A DNA stretch of 64,000 nt. It comes from Lysobacter sp. BMK333-48F3 (GTDB taxonomy: Bacteria > Pseudomonadota > Gammaproteobacteria > Xanthomonadales > Xanthomonadaceae). Location: the NCBI RefSeq assembly GCF_019733395.1, contig NZ_JAIHOO010000001.1, positions 496,001 to 560,000 of the forward strand. Direction: 5' to 3'. The translations under genes were made by a program, and so were the position numbers. Under the pieces are notes generated by a model. It had not been told where the DNA came from, did no database searches, and worked only from the letters and a program-made list of their open reading frames with translations. Of this stretch, positions 20,042 through 30,014 are shown one piece after another (the stretch's first letter is position 1; the number at the start of each line of letters is the position of its first letter).

Positions 20042-21187
20042 TCAGCCGAGCCCGTGCGGATCGACGTACTCGACCACTTCCAGGCCGAAACCGGCCAGGC
20101 CGATCTGCCGCCGCGGGGTGCCGATCACGCGCAGCTTGCCCAGGCCCAGGTCGGCCAGGATCTGGCCGCCGGCGCCGTTGCGGCGCCATTCGGCCAGGGC
20201 GTGGCCGCGGGTCGGCGGCACGGCCTCGTCGTGGCCGCCCTCGCCGGCCGGCTCGTGCGCGGCCTGGCCGCGCACCCGCGCCAGCAGCGCCTCGGCGTCG
20301 GCGTGGTCGGCCAGCACCACCAGCGCGCCGCGGCCCTCGCGGGCGATCGCGCCGAGCACCTCGCCGATCGCCGGACCGAAGTCAGCGCGGCGCCAGTGCA
20401 GCGCATCGGCGAGCGGGTTCTGCAGATGCACCCGCACCAGGGTCGGCTCGGCCGGGTTGGGCTCGCCGCGCAGCAGGGCGAAATGCAGGGCGTGGCTGAG
20501 CCGGTCGCGGTAGCTCAGCAACTGGAACGGGCCGTGCTCGGTCTCGATCGTGCGCGCGTCGACCCGCTCGACCGTGTGCTCGGTGGCCAGGCGGTAGCGG
20601 ATCAGCTCTTCGATCGAGCCCATCTTCAGGCCGTGCTCGGCGGCGAAGGCCTCCAGCTCCGGCCGGCGCGCCATGCTGCCGTCGGGGTTGAGCACTTCCA
20701 CCAGCACCGCCGCCGGCTCCAGCCCGGCGAGCAGGGCCAGATCGGTACCGGCCTCGGTGTGGCCGGCGCGGCTGAGCACGCCGCCGGGCTGCGACATCAG
20801 CGGGAAGATGTGGCCGGGCTGGGCCAGGTCGCTGGGCTTGGCGTCGGGACGCACCGCGGTGCGCACGGTGTGGGCGCGGTCGTAGGCCGAGATGCCGGTG
20901 GTGACGCCTTCGGCGGCCTCGATGCTGACGGTGAAGTTGGTGTGGTGCGGCGAAGTGTTGTCGCGCACCATCGGCCCCAGGCCGAGCTGCAGGCAGCGCT
21001 CGCGCATCAGCGACAGGCAGACCAGGCCGCGGGCGTGGGTGACCATGAAGTTGATGTCGGCCGGGCGCACCAGCTCGGCGGCCATGATCAGGTCGCCTTC
21101 GTTCTCGCGGTCCTCGTCGTCGACGATCACGACCATGCGGCCGGCGCGGATCTCTTCCAGCAATTCGGGAACGGTGGCGAAGCTCAT
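20042..21187 (-). CDS. ribB: 3,4-dihydroxy-2-butanone-4-phosphate synthase with degenerate GTP cyclohydrolase II domain
   Basis: The N-terminal half (about residues 1-200) is an intact DHBP synthase: DDEDRENEGDL, the HTEAGTDLA active-site region and AGLEPAAVLVEVL. The C-terminal ~165 residues align with GTP cyclohydrolase II but lack what catalysis needs. The three zinc-binding cysteines (usually SECLTGD and RCDCG) are absent, VRVHLQNPLADAL standing in their place, and the GRGIGL motif is gone. Such RibBA-like proteins occur in Xanthomonadaceae, so a separate ribA elsewhere is expected. The ATG at 21187 overlaps the ribE stop by 4 bp. Confidence 0.93.
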   Translation of the reverse strand: MSFATVPELLEEIRAGRMVVIVDDEDRENEGDLIMAAELVRPADINFMVTHARGLVCLSLMRERCLQLGLGPMVRDNTSPHHTNFTVSIEAAEGVTTGISAYDRAHTVRTAVRPDAKPSDLAQPGHIFPLMSQPGGVLSRAGHTEAGTDLALLAGLEPAAVLVEVLNPDGSMARRPELEAFAAEHGLKMGSIEELIRYRLATEHTVERVDARTIETEHGPFQLLSYRDRLSHALHFALLRGEPNPAEPTLVRVHLQNPLADALHWRRADFGPAIGEVLGAIAREGRGALVVLADHADAEALLARVRGQAAHEPAGEGGHDEAVPPTRGHALAEWRRNGAGGQILADLGLGKLRVIGTPRRQIGLAGFGLEVVEYVDPHGLG

Positions 21188-21792
21188 GCGGTTTCCTCCG
21201 CGCGCGCGCCGAGCAGGCGCTCGACGTAACGCGCGACCAGGTCGATTTCCAGATTGACCGCGTCGCCGACCGAGGTCGCGGCGAAGGCGGTGTGGGCGAC
21301 GGTGTGCGGAATCAGCGCGACCTCGAAGCCTTCGGCGTCGACTTCGTTGACCGTCAGGCTGACCCCGTCGACGCAGATCGAGCCCTTCTTGGCGATGTAG
21401 CGCAGCAGCGACGCCGGCGCGCGGAAGCGCCAGCGCTGCGCGCGCGCGTCCTCGTGCACGCCCAGCACCGCGCCGACGCCGTCGACGTGGCCGCTGACCA
21501 TGTGCCCGCCGAGGCGGTCGGTCGGGCGCATCGCCCGCTCCAGGTTGAGCACGGCGCCGGGATGCAGCGCGCCGAGCGTGGTCAGCGACAGGGTTTCGGT
21601 GGAGGCGTCGGCCTCGAACCAGTCGCGCTCGAACGCGATCACGGTCAGGCACACGCCGTTGACGGCGATGCTCTCGCCGAGCTTGGGAGCGGAGAAATCC
21701 AGCGAGCCGGTGGCGATGCGCAGGCGCACGTCGCCGCCGAGGTCCTGGGCGGCGGCGAGCGCGCCGACGCCTTCGATGATGCCGGTGAACAT
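21184..21792 (-). CDS. ribE: Riboflavin synthase, alpha chain
   Basis: This enzyme dismutates two 6,7-dimethyl-8-ribityllumazine molecules to riboflavin. The 202-residue protein has the invariant MFTGIIEGVG start, used to choose the ATG at 21792. The lumazine-binding repeat appears twice: ESIAVNGVCLTV in the first half and GSICVDGVSLTVNEV in the second. GGAGG lies upstream of the start. It is the first gene behind the FMN riboswitch. Confidence 0.97.
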   Translation of the reverse strand: MFTGIIEGVGALAAAQDLGGDVRLRIATGSLDFSAPKLGESIAVNGVCLTVIAFERDWFEADASTETLSLTTLGALHPGAVLNLERAMRPTDRLGGHMVSGHVDGVGAVLGVHEDARAQRWRFRAPASLLRYIAKKGSICVDGVSLTVNEVDAEGFEVALIPHTVAHTAFAATSVGDAVNLEIDLVARYVERLLGARAEETA

Positions 21793-21969
21793 CAGCCGGC
21801 CTCCGGGCGGTGGGCCGCCGGACGGGAGTTGCGAACGAACTGGGTCATGAAACGTTTCCCGCGTGATGTTGAGCGAAAAACGCCTCAAGGCTCGAAGACA
21901 ACGCACGGGCCGCGGCGTCGCCGCAGCCTCGGTCCGCCCGTCCTCGCGGCGGGCGTCGCGCGTAGCCGT

Positions 21970-22133
21970 CTTCTTTCATCCGGACTATGACCGTCGGCTC
22001 CGGCATCGGACCGGATCTGCTGACCCGCCCGGCCGGGACGTCCTGGGACGCGGGGCCGGGCAGCGCTCGCGGGCTCGCGCGTCGCCGCGCCTACCGCCGG
22101 TGGGGAGTTCCGCCCCGCCCTGAAGACGTTACC
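21970..22133 (-). promoter_or_regulatory. FMN riboswitch (RFN element)
   Basis: On the minus strand the conserved RFN blocks appear in order: GTCTTCAGGGCGGGGCGGAA, CTCCCCACCGGCGGTAG, a GC-rich variable stem, GGGTCAGCAGATCCGGTCCG, the GCCGGAGCCGACGGTCATAG block and GTCCGGATGAAAGAAGAC. The last block closes P1 with the first. FMN binding would reduce expression of ribE and the genes after it. About 177 nt lie between the aptamer and the ribE start. A small GCCT-TG-AGGC hairpin followed by GTTTTT (about 21875-21892) could be a weak terminator, and the ribE ribosome binding site is embedded in a CCGG-rich stem, so the output mode is unclear. Confidence 0.95.
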
Positions 22134-22274
22134 TGTGGGTGCCGGCGAACCGGCGCGCGTAGTTTAGCACCCGCCGCCGGGACGGCCCGGCGCTGGCGCC
22201 GCCGCGGGCGCGATGCAGCGTTCCGCGGCGCCGGCCCCCGACCGGGCCCGCCGGACCGGCCGACCGGATCGGCC

Positions 22275-23054
22275 TCAGCCCGGCTTGCGCCGCAAATGCA
22301 GGTGCAGCGGCCACTGGATCGTGCGCAGGTCTTCGGCCGCGCCCCAGGCCGCGCTCAGCGCCGTGCGGTGCAGCGCCACCGGGTCGTCGCCGGTGGCGGC
22401 GCGGCAGCGCTCGACAGCCGACAGACTGTGCAAATAGCCCAGCCAGCGGCCCAGGCTCCATTCGGCCTCCAGCCACAGCTCCGGCGCCGGCAAGGCGGCG
22501 AACGGCCAGGCGTAGCCGGCATAGCGGTCGCGGACCTCGGCGTTTTCCGGCTGCCAGTACGGGTCGATCCGGGCGCGGAACGCCTCGACCGCCTCGACCA
22601 TGCCTTCGGGGGCGAGGAAATCGCCGTAGGCCCAGACCGCCAGCACCCCGCCCGGCACCAGCACCCGCTCGCATTCGGCGAAGAAGCGCTCGCGCTCGAA
22701 CCAATGCATCGCCTGCGCGACCGCGACCAGCTCGACGCTGGCGTCGTCCAGCGAACACCGCTCGGCCGGCTCGATCGCCAGCTCGACCTTGCCCTCGCCG
22801 CGCAACGCCGCTTCGCGCGCCCAATGGCGCTCGATCTGCGCCGCGCTGGGCTCGGTCGCATGCACCCGCTGGTAGCGCGCGGCCAGACCGCGGGTGGCCT
22901 GGCCGCTGCCGCAACCCGGTTCCCACACCCGCACCGGTCCCGCCGGCAGATGCGCGCCGATCGCGTCGAACAAGGCGTCGGGATACTCCGGACGCGAGGC
23001 GGCGTAGCTGCGCGCAAGAGCGGAGAAGTGGTCTTTGAAGGGATTCGTGCTCAT
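22275..23054 (-). CDS. Class I SAM-dependent methyltransferase, substrate unknown
   Basis: This 259-residue protein has the Rossmann-type methyltransferase signature VWEPGCGSGQATRGLA (motif I), ATEPSAAQIERH (post I), VAVAQAMHWFERERFF (motif II-III) and LVPGGVLAVWAYGDF. The WFERERFF/YGDF pattern is typical of the UbiE/YcgJ-like branch. The substrate cannot be predicted. It is inserted between ribD and the FMN riboswitch, with 142 bp to the riboswitch and 115 bp to ribD, so it need not be part of riboflavin synthesis. Confidence 0.85.
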   Translation of the reverse strand: MSTNPFKDHFSALARSYAASRPEYPDALFDAIGAHLPAGPVRVWEPGCGSGQATRGLAARYQRVHATEPSAAQIERHWAREAALRGEGKVELAIEPAERCSLDDASVELVAVAQAMHWFERERFFAECERVLVPGGVLAVWAYGDFLAPEGMVEAVEAFRARIDPYWQPENAEVRDRYAGYAWPFAALPAPELWLEAEWSLGRWLGYLHSLSAVERCRAATGDDPVALHRTALSAAWGAAEDLRTIQWPLHLHLRRKPG

Positions 23055-23169
23055 GAGGCTGGCAAGACCCGGCTGATAGCTGATGGGAGTAGCGAAGCGG
23101 CTTCGCTCGTCCGGGAAGGAAGTCGCGGCCCGCGTCTGCCGCCTTTCGCCGACTCCTGCCCGCTCGCTT

Positions 23170-24264
23170 CTAGCCCTTGGGCCGCAACAGCACCCGCATG
23201 TCGCCGCCCAGTTGGCGTACGTCGACCAGTTCCAGATGGCGCTTGTCCGCCATCGCCTCGATGCCGAGGCCGTCGAACAGCGGTCGGGCGTGTTCGCCGA
23301 GCAGAACGGGGGCGACGTAGAGCAGCACTTCGTCGACCCAGCCGCCGGCCAGGAAGGCGCCGGCCAGGGTCGCGCCGGCTTCGAGCTGGATCTCGTTGAC
23401 GCCGCGCTCGGCCAGCAGCTTGAGCACGGCTTCCAGGTCGATCCGGCCTTCGCGCATCGGCACCGCGGCGTGCTCGGCGGCGAAACCGCGCGGCAGCTTG
23501 GCGTCGGGCGCGTGCAGGTACAGGGTCGGCGCGTCGCCGCCGCGCACCCGGCCGCGGGCGATCGTGGCCAGGCCGGGGTCGAGCACCACCCGCAACGGCG
23601 CCACGAACGGCGTGTCGTCGCCCAGGCGCACGGTCAGTTCGGGATCGTCGGCGAGCACGGTGCCGGCGCCGGTGACGATCGCGCCGCTGCGCGCGCGCCA
23701 GCGCTGCACGTCCAGGCGCGAGGCCGGGCCGCTGATCCATTTCGACTCGCCGCTGGCCAGCGCGCTGCGGCCGTCCAGGCTGGTCGCCAGCTTGACCCGC
23801 AGCCACGGCCGGCCGCGTTCGATCCGCGACAGGAAGCCGCGATTGAGCGCGCGCGCCTGCGCCTCCATCAAGCCGTCGGCGATCTCGATGCCGGCCGCCT
23901 GCAACTGGGCGAAACCGGCGCCGTCGACCTGCGGGAAAGGATCGCGCATCGCCGCGATCACCCGGCCCACACCGGCCTCGATCAGGGCCTGGCTGCAAGG
24001 CCCGGTGCGGCCGGTATGGGCGCAGGGCTCCAGGGTCACGTAGGCGGTGGCGCCGCGCGCGCGCTCGCCGGCGGCGCGCAACGCGAGCACTTCGGCGTGC
24101 GGCTCGCCGGCGCGTTCGTGCCAGCCTTCGCCGACGACCTCCTCGCCATGCGCCAGCACGCAGCCGACCATGGGATTGGGCTTGGTGGTGTAGGCGCCCT
24201 TTTCGGCCAGGCGCAACGCGCGGGCCATCAGGGCGTGATCGATGGCGCTGAAGGAGGCGGTCAT
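23170..24264 (-). CDS. ribD: Bifunctional riboflavin pyrimidine deaminase/reductase
   Basis: RibD performs the deamination and side-chain reduction steps after GTP cyclohydrolase. The 364-residue product has an N-terminal zinc deaminase domain with NPMVGCV, HAEVLAL (about residue 56) and PCAHTGRTGPCSQAL. The C-terminal reductase domain begins near RPWLRVKLATSLDGR and includes DPGLATIARGR. The ATG at 24264 (MTASFSAIDHALMARAL) fits the family N terminus. It lies upstream of the FMN riboswitch and so escapes it unless it has its own control. Confidence 0.95.
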   Translation of the reverse strand: MTASFSAIDHALMARALRLAEKGAYTTKPNPMVGCVLAHGEEVVGEGWHERAGEPHAEVLALRAAGERARGATAYVTLEPCAHTGRTGPCSQALIEAGVGRVIAAMRDPFPQVDGAGFAQLQAAGIEIADGLMEAQARALNRGFLSRIERGRPWLRVKLATSLDGRSALASGESKWISGPASRLDVQRWRARSGAIVTGAGTVLADDPELTVRLGDDTPFVAPLRVVLDPGLATIARGRVRGGDAPTLYLHAPDAKLPRGFAAEHAAVPMREGRIDLEAVLKLLAERGVNEIQLEAGATLAGAFLAGGWVDEVLLYVAPVLLGEHARPLFDGLGIEAMADKRHLELVDVRQLGGDMRVLLRPKG

Positions 24265-24315
24265 CGGCTCATTTTGGGCCCGATGCGCGCGAATAGCGAC
24301 CCACGGCGGCGGGGC

Positions 24316-24425
24316 GGCCCATCGGGTCGTCGGGTCGTCGGGCGGGCCCGGCTGGAGCATGCCCATTGCAGTCAGGCCCACTGCAGTCAGGCCGATCAGA
24401 ACAGGCCGATCAGAACAGGCCGCTG
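24316..24425. repeat. Three adjacent short tandem repeats in the nrdR-ribD gap
   Basis: In sequence there are an 8-bp repeat of the GTCGTCGG type (about 24322-24345), a 15-bp unit CCCATTGCAGTCAGG / CCCACTGCAGTCAGG (24362-24391), and a 14-bp unit CCGATCAGAACAGG repeated exactly twice (24392-24419). The 14- and 15-bp units share the CAG-AGG ending. They occupy most of the 180-bp gap upstream of ribD. Confidence 0.8.
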
Positions 24426-24444
24426 CAACGCAGCGGCTTCGCGC

Positions 24445-24960
24445 TCAGCGCTTGCGGTTGCGCTCGTGCGGCTCGTCGCCGAGCAGGGGCAGCTGGCCGT
24501 CGCCCGGCGCATCGCGCTCGAGCCGGTCGAGTTCCTCGCGGAAATCGGCCACGTCCTCGAAGGCGCGGTAGACCGAGGCGAAACGCACGTAGCCGACATG
24601 GTCGAGTTTGCGCAGCTCGTCCATGACGAAATCGCCGACCCGGCGCGAAGCCAACTCGCGCTCGGCGGTCATGCGCAGCCGGTGCACCACCGCGCGCACC
24701 GCGGCTTCGACCTGCTCTTCCGAGACCGGCCGCTTGTGCAGGGCGCGGTCCATGCTCAAGCGCAGCTTGCGCGCGTCGAACGGTTCGCGGCGGCCGTCGC
24801 CCTTGATGATCATCGGCAGCTTGAGCTCGATGGTCTCCAGGGTCGAAAACCGCTCGCCGCAAGCCTCGCAAACGCGCCGGCGCCGGATCGTGGCGCCGTC
24901 GTCGGACACCCGCGAGTCGATCACGCGGGTGTCCTGGTGCTGGCAGAAGGGACAGTGCAT
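24445..24960 (-). CDS. nrdR: Transcriptional repressor NrdR
   Basis: NrdR represses ribonucleotide reductase operons in response to ATP/dATP. The 171-residue protein has a zinc ribbon with Cys 3, 6, 31 and 34 (CPFC ... CEAC), then an ATP-cone domain beginning [19 protein letters not shown]. The C-terminal tail [12 protein letters not shown] is basic and poorly conserved. The ATG at 24960 is required for the zinc finger. It lies between glyA and ribD, the usual glyA-nrdR-ribD order in gammaproteobacteria, and repeat element 4 separates it from glyA. Confidence 0.97.
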   Translation of the reverse strand: MHCPFCQHQDTRVIDSRVSDDGATIRRRRVCEACGERFSTLETIELKLPMIIKGDGRREPFDARKLRLSMDRALHKRPVSEEQVEAAVRAVVHRLRMTAERELASRRVGDFVMDELRKLDHVGYVRFASVYRAFEDVADFREELDRLERDAPGDGQLPLLGDEPHERNRKR

Positions 24961-24975
24961 CAGCGTCGCCGCCTG

Positions 24976-25102
24976 CGGGACTCGGGACTCGGGATTCGGG
25001 ACTCGGAGGAAAGGCACGGGCAAGCCGGTCGGAAAACGACCGCGCCTACTAGGTCGGGACGCGGCTTTATGCCGAGTCCCGAGTCCCGAGCCCCGAGTCC
25101 CG
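24976..25102. repeat. Heptamer-arm element 4 (GGGACTC variant, glyA-nrdR gap)
   Basis: The left arm (24976-25008) is five GGGACTC/GGGATTC units. The right arm (25072-25102) is four inverted GAGTCCC/GAGCCCC units. About 63 bp lie between. The right arm ends six bases from the glyA stop. This is the same subtype as the copy inside purL. Confidence 0.85.
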
Positions 25103-25107
25103 TCAGG

Positions 25108-26376
25108 TCAACCATAGACGGGGAACTGCGCGCACTGCTTGGTGACGTTCTCGCGCACGCCGGCGATGACCTGGGCGTCCTTGGGGTTGTCGAGCACGTC
25201 GCAGATCCACTCGGCCAGGGCCACGCAGTCGGCTTCCTTGTAGCCGCGGGTGGTCACCGCCGGGGTGCCGATGCGCAGGCCCGAGGTCACGAACGGCTTC
25301 TGCGGGTCGTTCGGCACCGCGTTCTTGTTGACCGTGATGTGGGCCTGGCCGAGCGCGGCCTCGGCGTCCTTGCCGGTGATGCCCTTGCCGATCATGTCGA
25401 CCAGCATCAGGTGGTTGTCGGTGCCGCCGGAGACGATCTTGTAGCCGCGGGCGATGATCGTCTTGGCCATCGCCTGGGCGTTCTTGACCACCTGTTCCTG
25501 GTAGGCCTTGAATTCCGGGTCCAGCGCTTCCTTGAACGCCACCGCCTTGGCCGCGATCACGTGCATCAGCGGGCCGCCCTGGATGCCCGGGAAGACGATG
25601 CTCTGCAGCTTCTTGGTCAGCTCCTCGTCGGCGCCCTGGGCCAGGATGATGCCGCCGCGCGGGCCGCGCAGGGTCTTGTGGGTGGTCGAGGTGACCACGT
25701 GGGCGTGCGGCAGCGGGTTCGGGTAGACCCCGGCGGCGACCAGGCCGGCGACGTGGGCCATGTCGACGAACAGGTAGGCGCCGATCTTGTCGGCGATGGC
25801 GCGGAAGCGCGCCCAGTCGATCTTCTGCGAATAGGCGCTGAAGCCGGCCACGACCATCTTCGGCTTGTGCTCCAGGGCCAGCTTCTCGACTTCGTCGTAG
25901 TCGATCAGGCCCTGGGCGTCGACGCCGTACTGGACGGCGTTGAACAGCTTGCCGGAGGCGTTGACCTTGGCGCCGTGGGTGAGGTGGCCGCCGTGGGCCA
26001 GCGACATGCCCAGGATGGTGTCGCCCGGGTTGAGCAGGGCGAAGTACACCGCCTGGTTGGCCTGCGAACCCGAATGCGGCTGCACGTTGGCGTACATATC
26101 TGCCGTGGAGCCCGCGCCGAACAGCTGCTTGACCCGGTCGATCGCCAGTTGCTCGGCGATGTCGACGTATTCGCAACCGCCGTAGTAGCGCTTGCCCGGG
26201 TAGCCTTCGGCGTACTTGTTGGTCAGCACGCTGCCCTGGGCTTCCAGCACGCGCGGGCTGGCGTAGTTTTCCGAGGCGATCAATTCGACATGGTCTTCCT
26301 GGCGGCGGGCCTCGGCGGCGATGGCCTGGGCGAGCTCGTCGTCGAATCCGGCAATACGGGTGTGGCTGGGGAACAT
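25108..26376 (-). CDS. glyA: Serine hydroxymethyltransferase
   Basis: GlyA interconverts serine and glycine and is the main source of methylene-tetrahydrofolate. The 422-residue PLP enzyme has [27 protein letters not shown], the pyridoxal-lysine motif [15 protein letters not shown], and the C-terminal [11 protein letters not shown]. The length is normal. It is divergent from the lpxO-like gene with 237 bp between; no glycine riboswitch was seen in that gap. Confidence 0.97.
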   Translation of the reverse strand: MFPSHTRIAGFDDELAQAIAAEARRQEDHVELIASENYASPRVLEAQGSVLTNKYAEGYPGKRYYGGCEYVDIAEQLAIDRVKQLFGAGSTADMYANVQPHSGSQANQAVYFALLNPGDTILGMSLAHGGHLTHGAKVNASGKLFNAVQYGVDAQGLIDYDEVEKLALEHKPKMVVAGFSAYSQKIDWARFRAIADKIGAYLFVDMAHVAGLVAAGVYPNPLPHAHVVTSTTHKTLRGPRGGIILAQGADEELTKKLQSIVFPGIQGGPLMHVIAAKAVAFKEALDPEFKAYQEQVVKNAQAMAKTIIARGYKIVSGGTDNHLMLVDMIGKGITGKDAEAALGQAHITVNKNAVPNDPQKPFVTSGLRIGTPAVTTRGYKEADCVALAEWICDVLDNPKDAQVIAGVRENVTKQCAQFPVYG

Positions 26377-26613
26377 TCGCGGCCTCGGAAAGAAGTACGG
26401 ACGGGAGGGGGGGAGGTACGCCGCGCCAGGCCGGGCCCGTGTGGCAGGGGGTGGGCTTGACGTAAGACTTGAAATGTTAGCCTAGGGGCGTATGGCGGCC
26501 AACCGCCAAAGCCGGGCTGCCGCGGCGCCCCGGCCCGGCGGACAATGCGCCGACCTCCCCTTCCCAGGCCCGCCGCTCCCCGGCCGGCCCGTTCGACCTT
26601 GGATGCCCCGACC

Positions 26614-27516
26614 GTGAAATGGGTCTTCGTCTTCGCGTTCCTCGCCAGCGCCGTGTACGTGCACTTCCGCGGCAAGGTCCGGCACCGGCTCGGCCGCCAG
26701 CTGCTCGACCATTCGACCTTCATGGCGCCGGTCAACGTGCTGATGTACGCCTGCTCGCGGGTGCCGACCACCGCCTTCCTGAACCCGGACCAGTACTTCC
26801 CCGAGCTGGAACCGCTGCGCGCGCGCTGGCGCGAAATCCGCGCCGAGGCCCTGCACCTGCGCGAGCTGCAGCAGATCAAGGCCGCCGACGGCTACAACGA
26901 CGTCGGCTTCAACTCGTTCTTCCGCCGCGGCTGGAAGCGCTTCTACCTGAAGTGGTACGACGACGCCCACCCCTCGGCGGCCGAGCTGTGCCCGGTCACC
27001 ACCCAGCTGCTGCGCGAGATCCCCGGGGTCAAGGCGGCGATGTTCACCGAGCTGCCGCCGGGCGGCGAACTGCGCCCGCACCGCGACCCCTATGCCGGCT
27101 CGCTGCGCCTGCACCTGGGCCTGGACACGCCCAACGACGACGCCTGCTTCATCGACGTCGACGGCCAGCGCTACAGCTGGCGCGACGGCGAATGGACCAT
27201 GTTCGACGAGACCTATATCCACTGGGCCCAGAACGGCTCCGGCCAGAACCGGATCATCCTGTTCTGCGATATCGAACGGCCGATGCGCTGGGCCTGGGCG
27301 CGCGGCCTGAACCGCTTCATCGCCCAGCGCCTGATCGCCGCCGGCGCCTCGCCGAACCAGGAAGGCGACAAGACCGGCGCGATCAACAAGCTGTTCAAGT
27401 ACTTCTACGCGGTGCGGTTGAAGACCAAGGCGCTGAAGGAACGCAGCAAGGGCACCTACTACGCGCTCAAGTACCTGGCGGTGCTGGCGGTGGTGGCTCT
27501 GATCGTGTGGTGGTGA
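26614..27516 (+). CDS. lpxO: LpxO-like aspartyl/asparaginyl beta-hydroxylase family dioxygenase
   Basis: LpxO-type enzymes are Fe(II)/2-oxoglutarate dioxygenases that hydroxylate the secondary acyl chain of lipid A at the inner membrane. The 300-residue protein has an N-terminal membrane anchor (WVFVFAFLASAVYVHF), the iron-binding HRD at about residue 155 (LRPHRDPYAGSLRLHLGL), the distal histidine near residue 203 (ETYIHWAQN) and a C-terminal hydrophobic anchor. The start is taken as GTG at 26614, since the frame upstream is proline/arginine-rich and unlike the family. Lipid A as substrate is an inference from family resemblance. Confidence 0.85.
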   Translation: MKWVFVFAFLASAVYVHFRGKVRHRLGRQLLDHSTFMAPVNVLMYACSRVPTTAFLNPDQYFPELEPLRARWREIRAEALHLRELQQIKAADGYNDVGFNSFFRRGWKRFYLKWYDDAHPSAAELCPVTTQLLREIPGVKAAMFTELPPGGELRPHRDPYAGSLRLHLGLDTPNDDACFIDVDGQRYSWRDGEWTMFDETYIHWAQNGSGQNRIILFCDIERPMRWAWARGLNRFIAQRLIAAGASPNQEGDKTGAINKLFKYFYAVRLKTKALKERSKGTYYALKYLAVLAVVALIVWW

Positions 27517-28151
27517 GCCGCCGCGGAGCGCGGCGGCCTGGAAACCTCGCAGGGACGGAGGGGGTTAAGCCCGCTTAACCCCCTCCGTCCTTTCTTTCGC
27601 CGCGGCATGGCATTGCCGGGACATGACGCTGAAGTCTCTGGATCCCCGCTTTCGCGGGGATGACGGCCCGGGAGTACGCGTCGGAACCTACCTGTCGTCA
27701 TCCCCGCGAAAGGAAAGGCCGCAGGGACGGAGGGGGTTAAGCTCGCTTAACCCCTCCGTCCCTTCTCTCGCCGCGGCATGGCAGTGCTGCGGCATGGCGC
27801 TGAAGCCTCTGGATCACCGCGTTCGCGGGGATGACGGCCCGGGAGTACGCGTCGAAACCTACCTGTCGTCATCCCCGCGAAAGCGGGGATCCAGGGCCTC
27901 ATCGCGACACGGCTTCGGGCTCCGGATATCGGCCGCGCAGGCAGGGCGGCCAGGCCCGAGCGGCGGATCCGCCCGCCGGCCGCGGTCGTGCGTCCGCCCG
28001 CGCCCCGCCGCCCGCAGATTCACCTTCCCGCAAGACCCCGCGCTGGTACCCGCCCGCCGGCTGCGGGATAATCGGCTATTCGCAACGCCCCCCGCCCCGC
28101 CTCCCGGCCGTTCCGGCCCGGCTCGGCGCGCGCCTCTGCTTCGGAGTCTGC
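27517..28151. other. Repeat-filled spacer between lpxO and ettA, no gene seen
   Basis: No convincing gene lies here. The first 380 bp consist of a tandem pair of 172-bp composite repeats described separately. The remaining 250 bp is very GC-rich, non-repetitive sequence leading to ettA and probably carries its promoter, which I could not identify with confidence. Confidence 0.6.
27549..27893. repeat. Tandem pair of 172-bp composite repeats
   Basis: Unit 1 spans about 27549-27720 and unit 2 about 27721-27893. Each holds, in order, the palindrome GGGACGGAGGGGGTTAAG with its inverted partner; a CGCCGCGGCATGGCA segment; GCTGAAG-TCTCTGGATC; a GCGGGGATGACGGCCCGGGA segment; and CCTACCTGTCGTCATCCCCG followed by CGAAA. 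The CATCCCCGCGAAAGCGGGGA hairpin is a common intergenic repeat of Xanthomonadaceae. The two units differ at scattered positions. Confidence 0.85.
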
Positions 28152-29813
<1,662 letters not shown>

Positions 29814-29854
29814 GCCGCAGCCGCCCGCACGGGCGGCCGCCGCAGCGACCCAGG

Positions 29855-29880
29855 CGACGGGACCGGCGACGGTCCCGTCG
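29855..29880 (+). terminator. GNRA-looped hairpin after ettA, possible terminator
   Basis: CGACGGGACCG and its perfect inverse flank a GCGA loop, forming an 11-bp stem 42 bp after the ettA stop. A smaller CCGCCCG-CAC-(C)GGGCGG hairpin precedes it at 29821-29836. There is no T-run, so the terminator role is inferred from position. Confidence 0.45.
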
Positions 29881-30014
29881 CGCTATCCGGCGCCCTCCCG
29901 CGCCGAGGCCGCGACCGCACCGCCGGCGACCGTGCCGCGAACTGCGCCGCAGCGCGGTTTTCCCCGCTCGCCGCCGGCGTTACCCTGCCACCAGCACCGT
30001 CCCGGGATTCCGCC

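Noticed and set aside
23083..26460. An 1125-codon plus-strand open frame across ribD, nrdR and glyA
   Set aside because: It is antisense to three clear genes and its composition is shadow-like.
26377..26613. Glycine riboswitch upstream of glyA
   Set aside because: No paired glycine aptamer motifs could be traced in the 237-bp glyA-lpxO gap.
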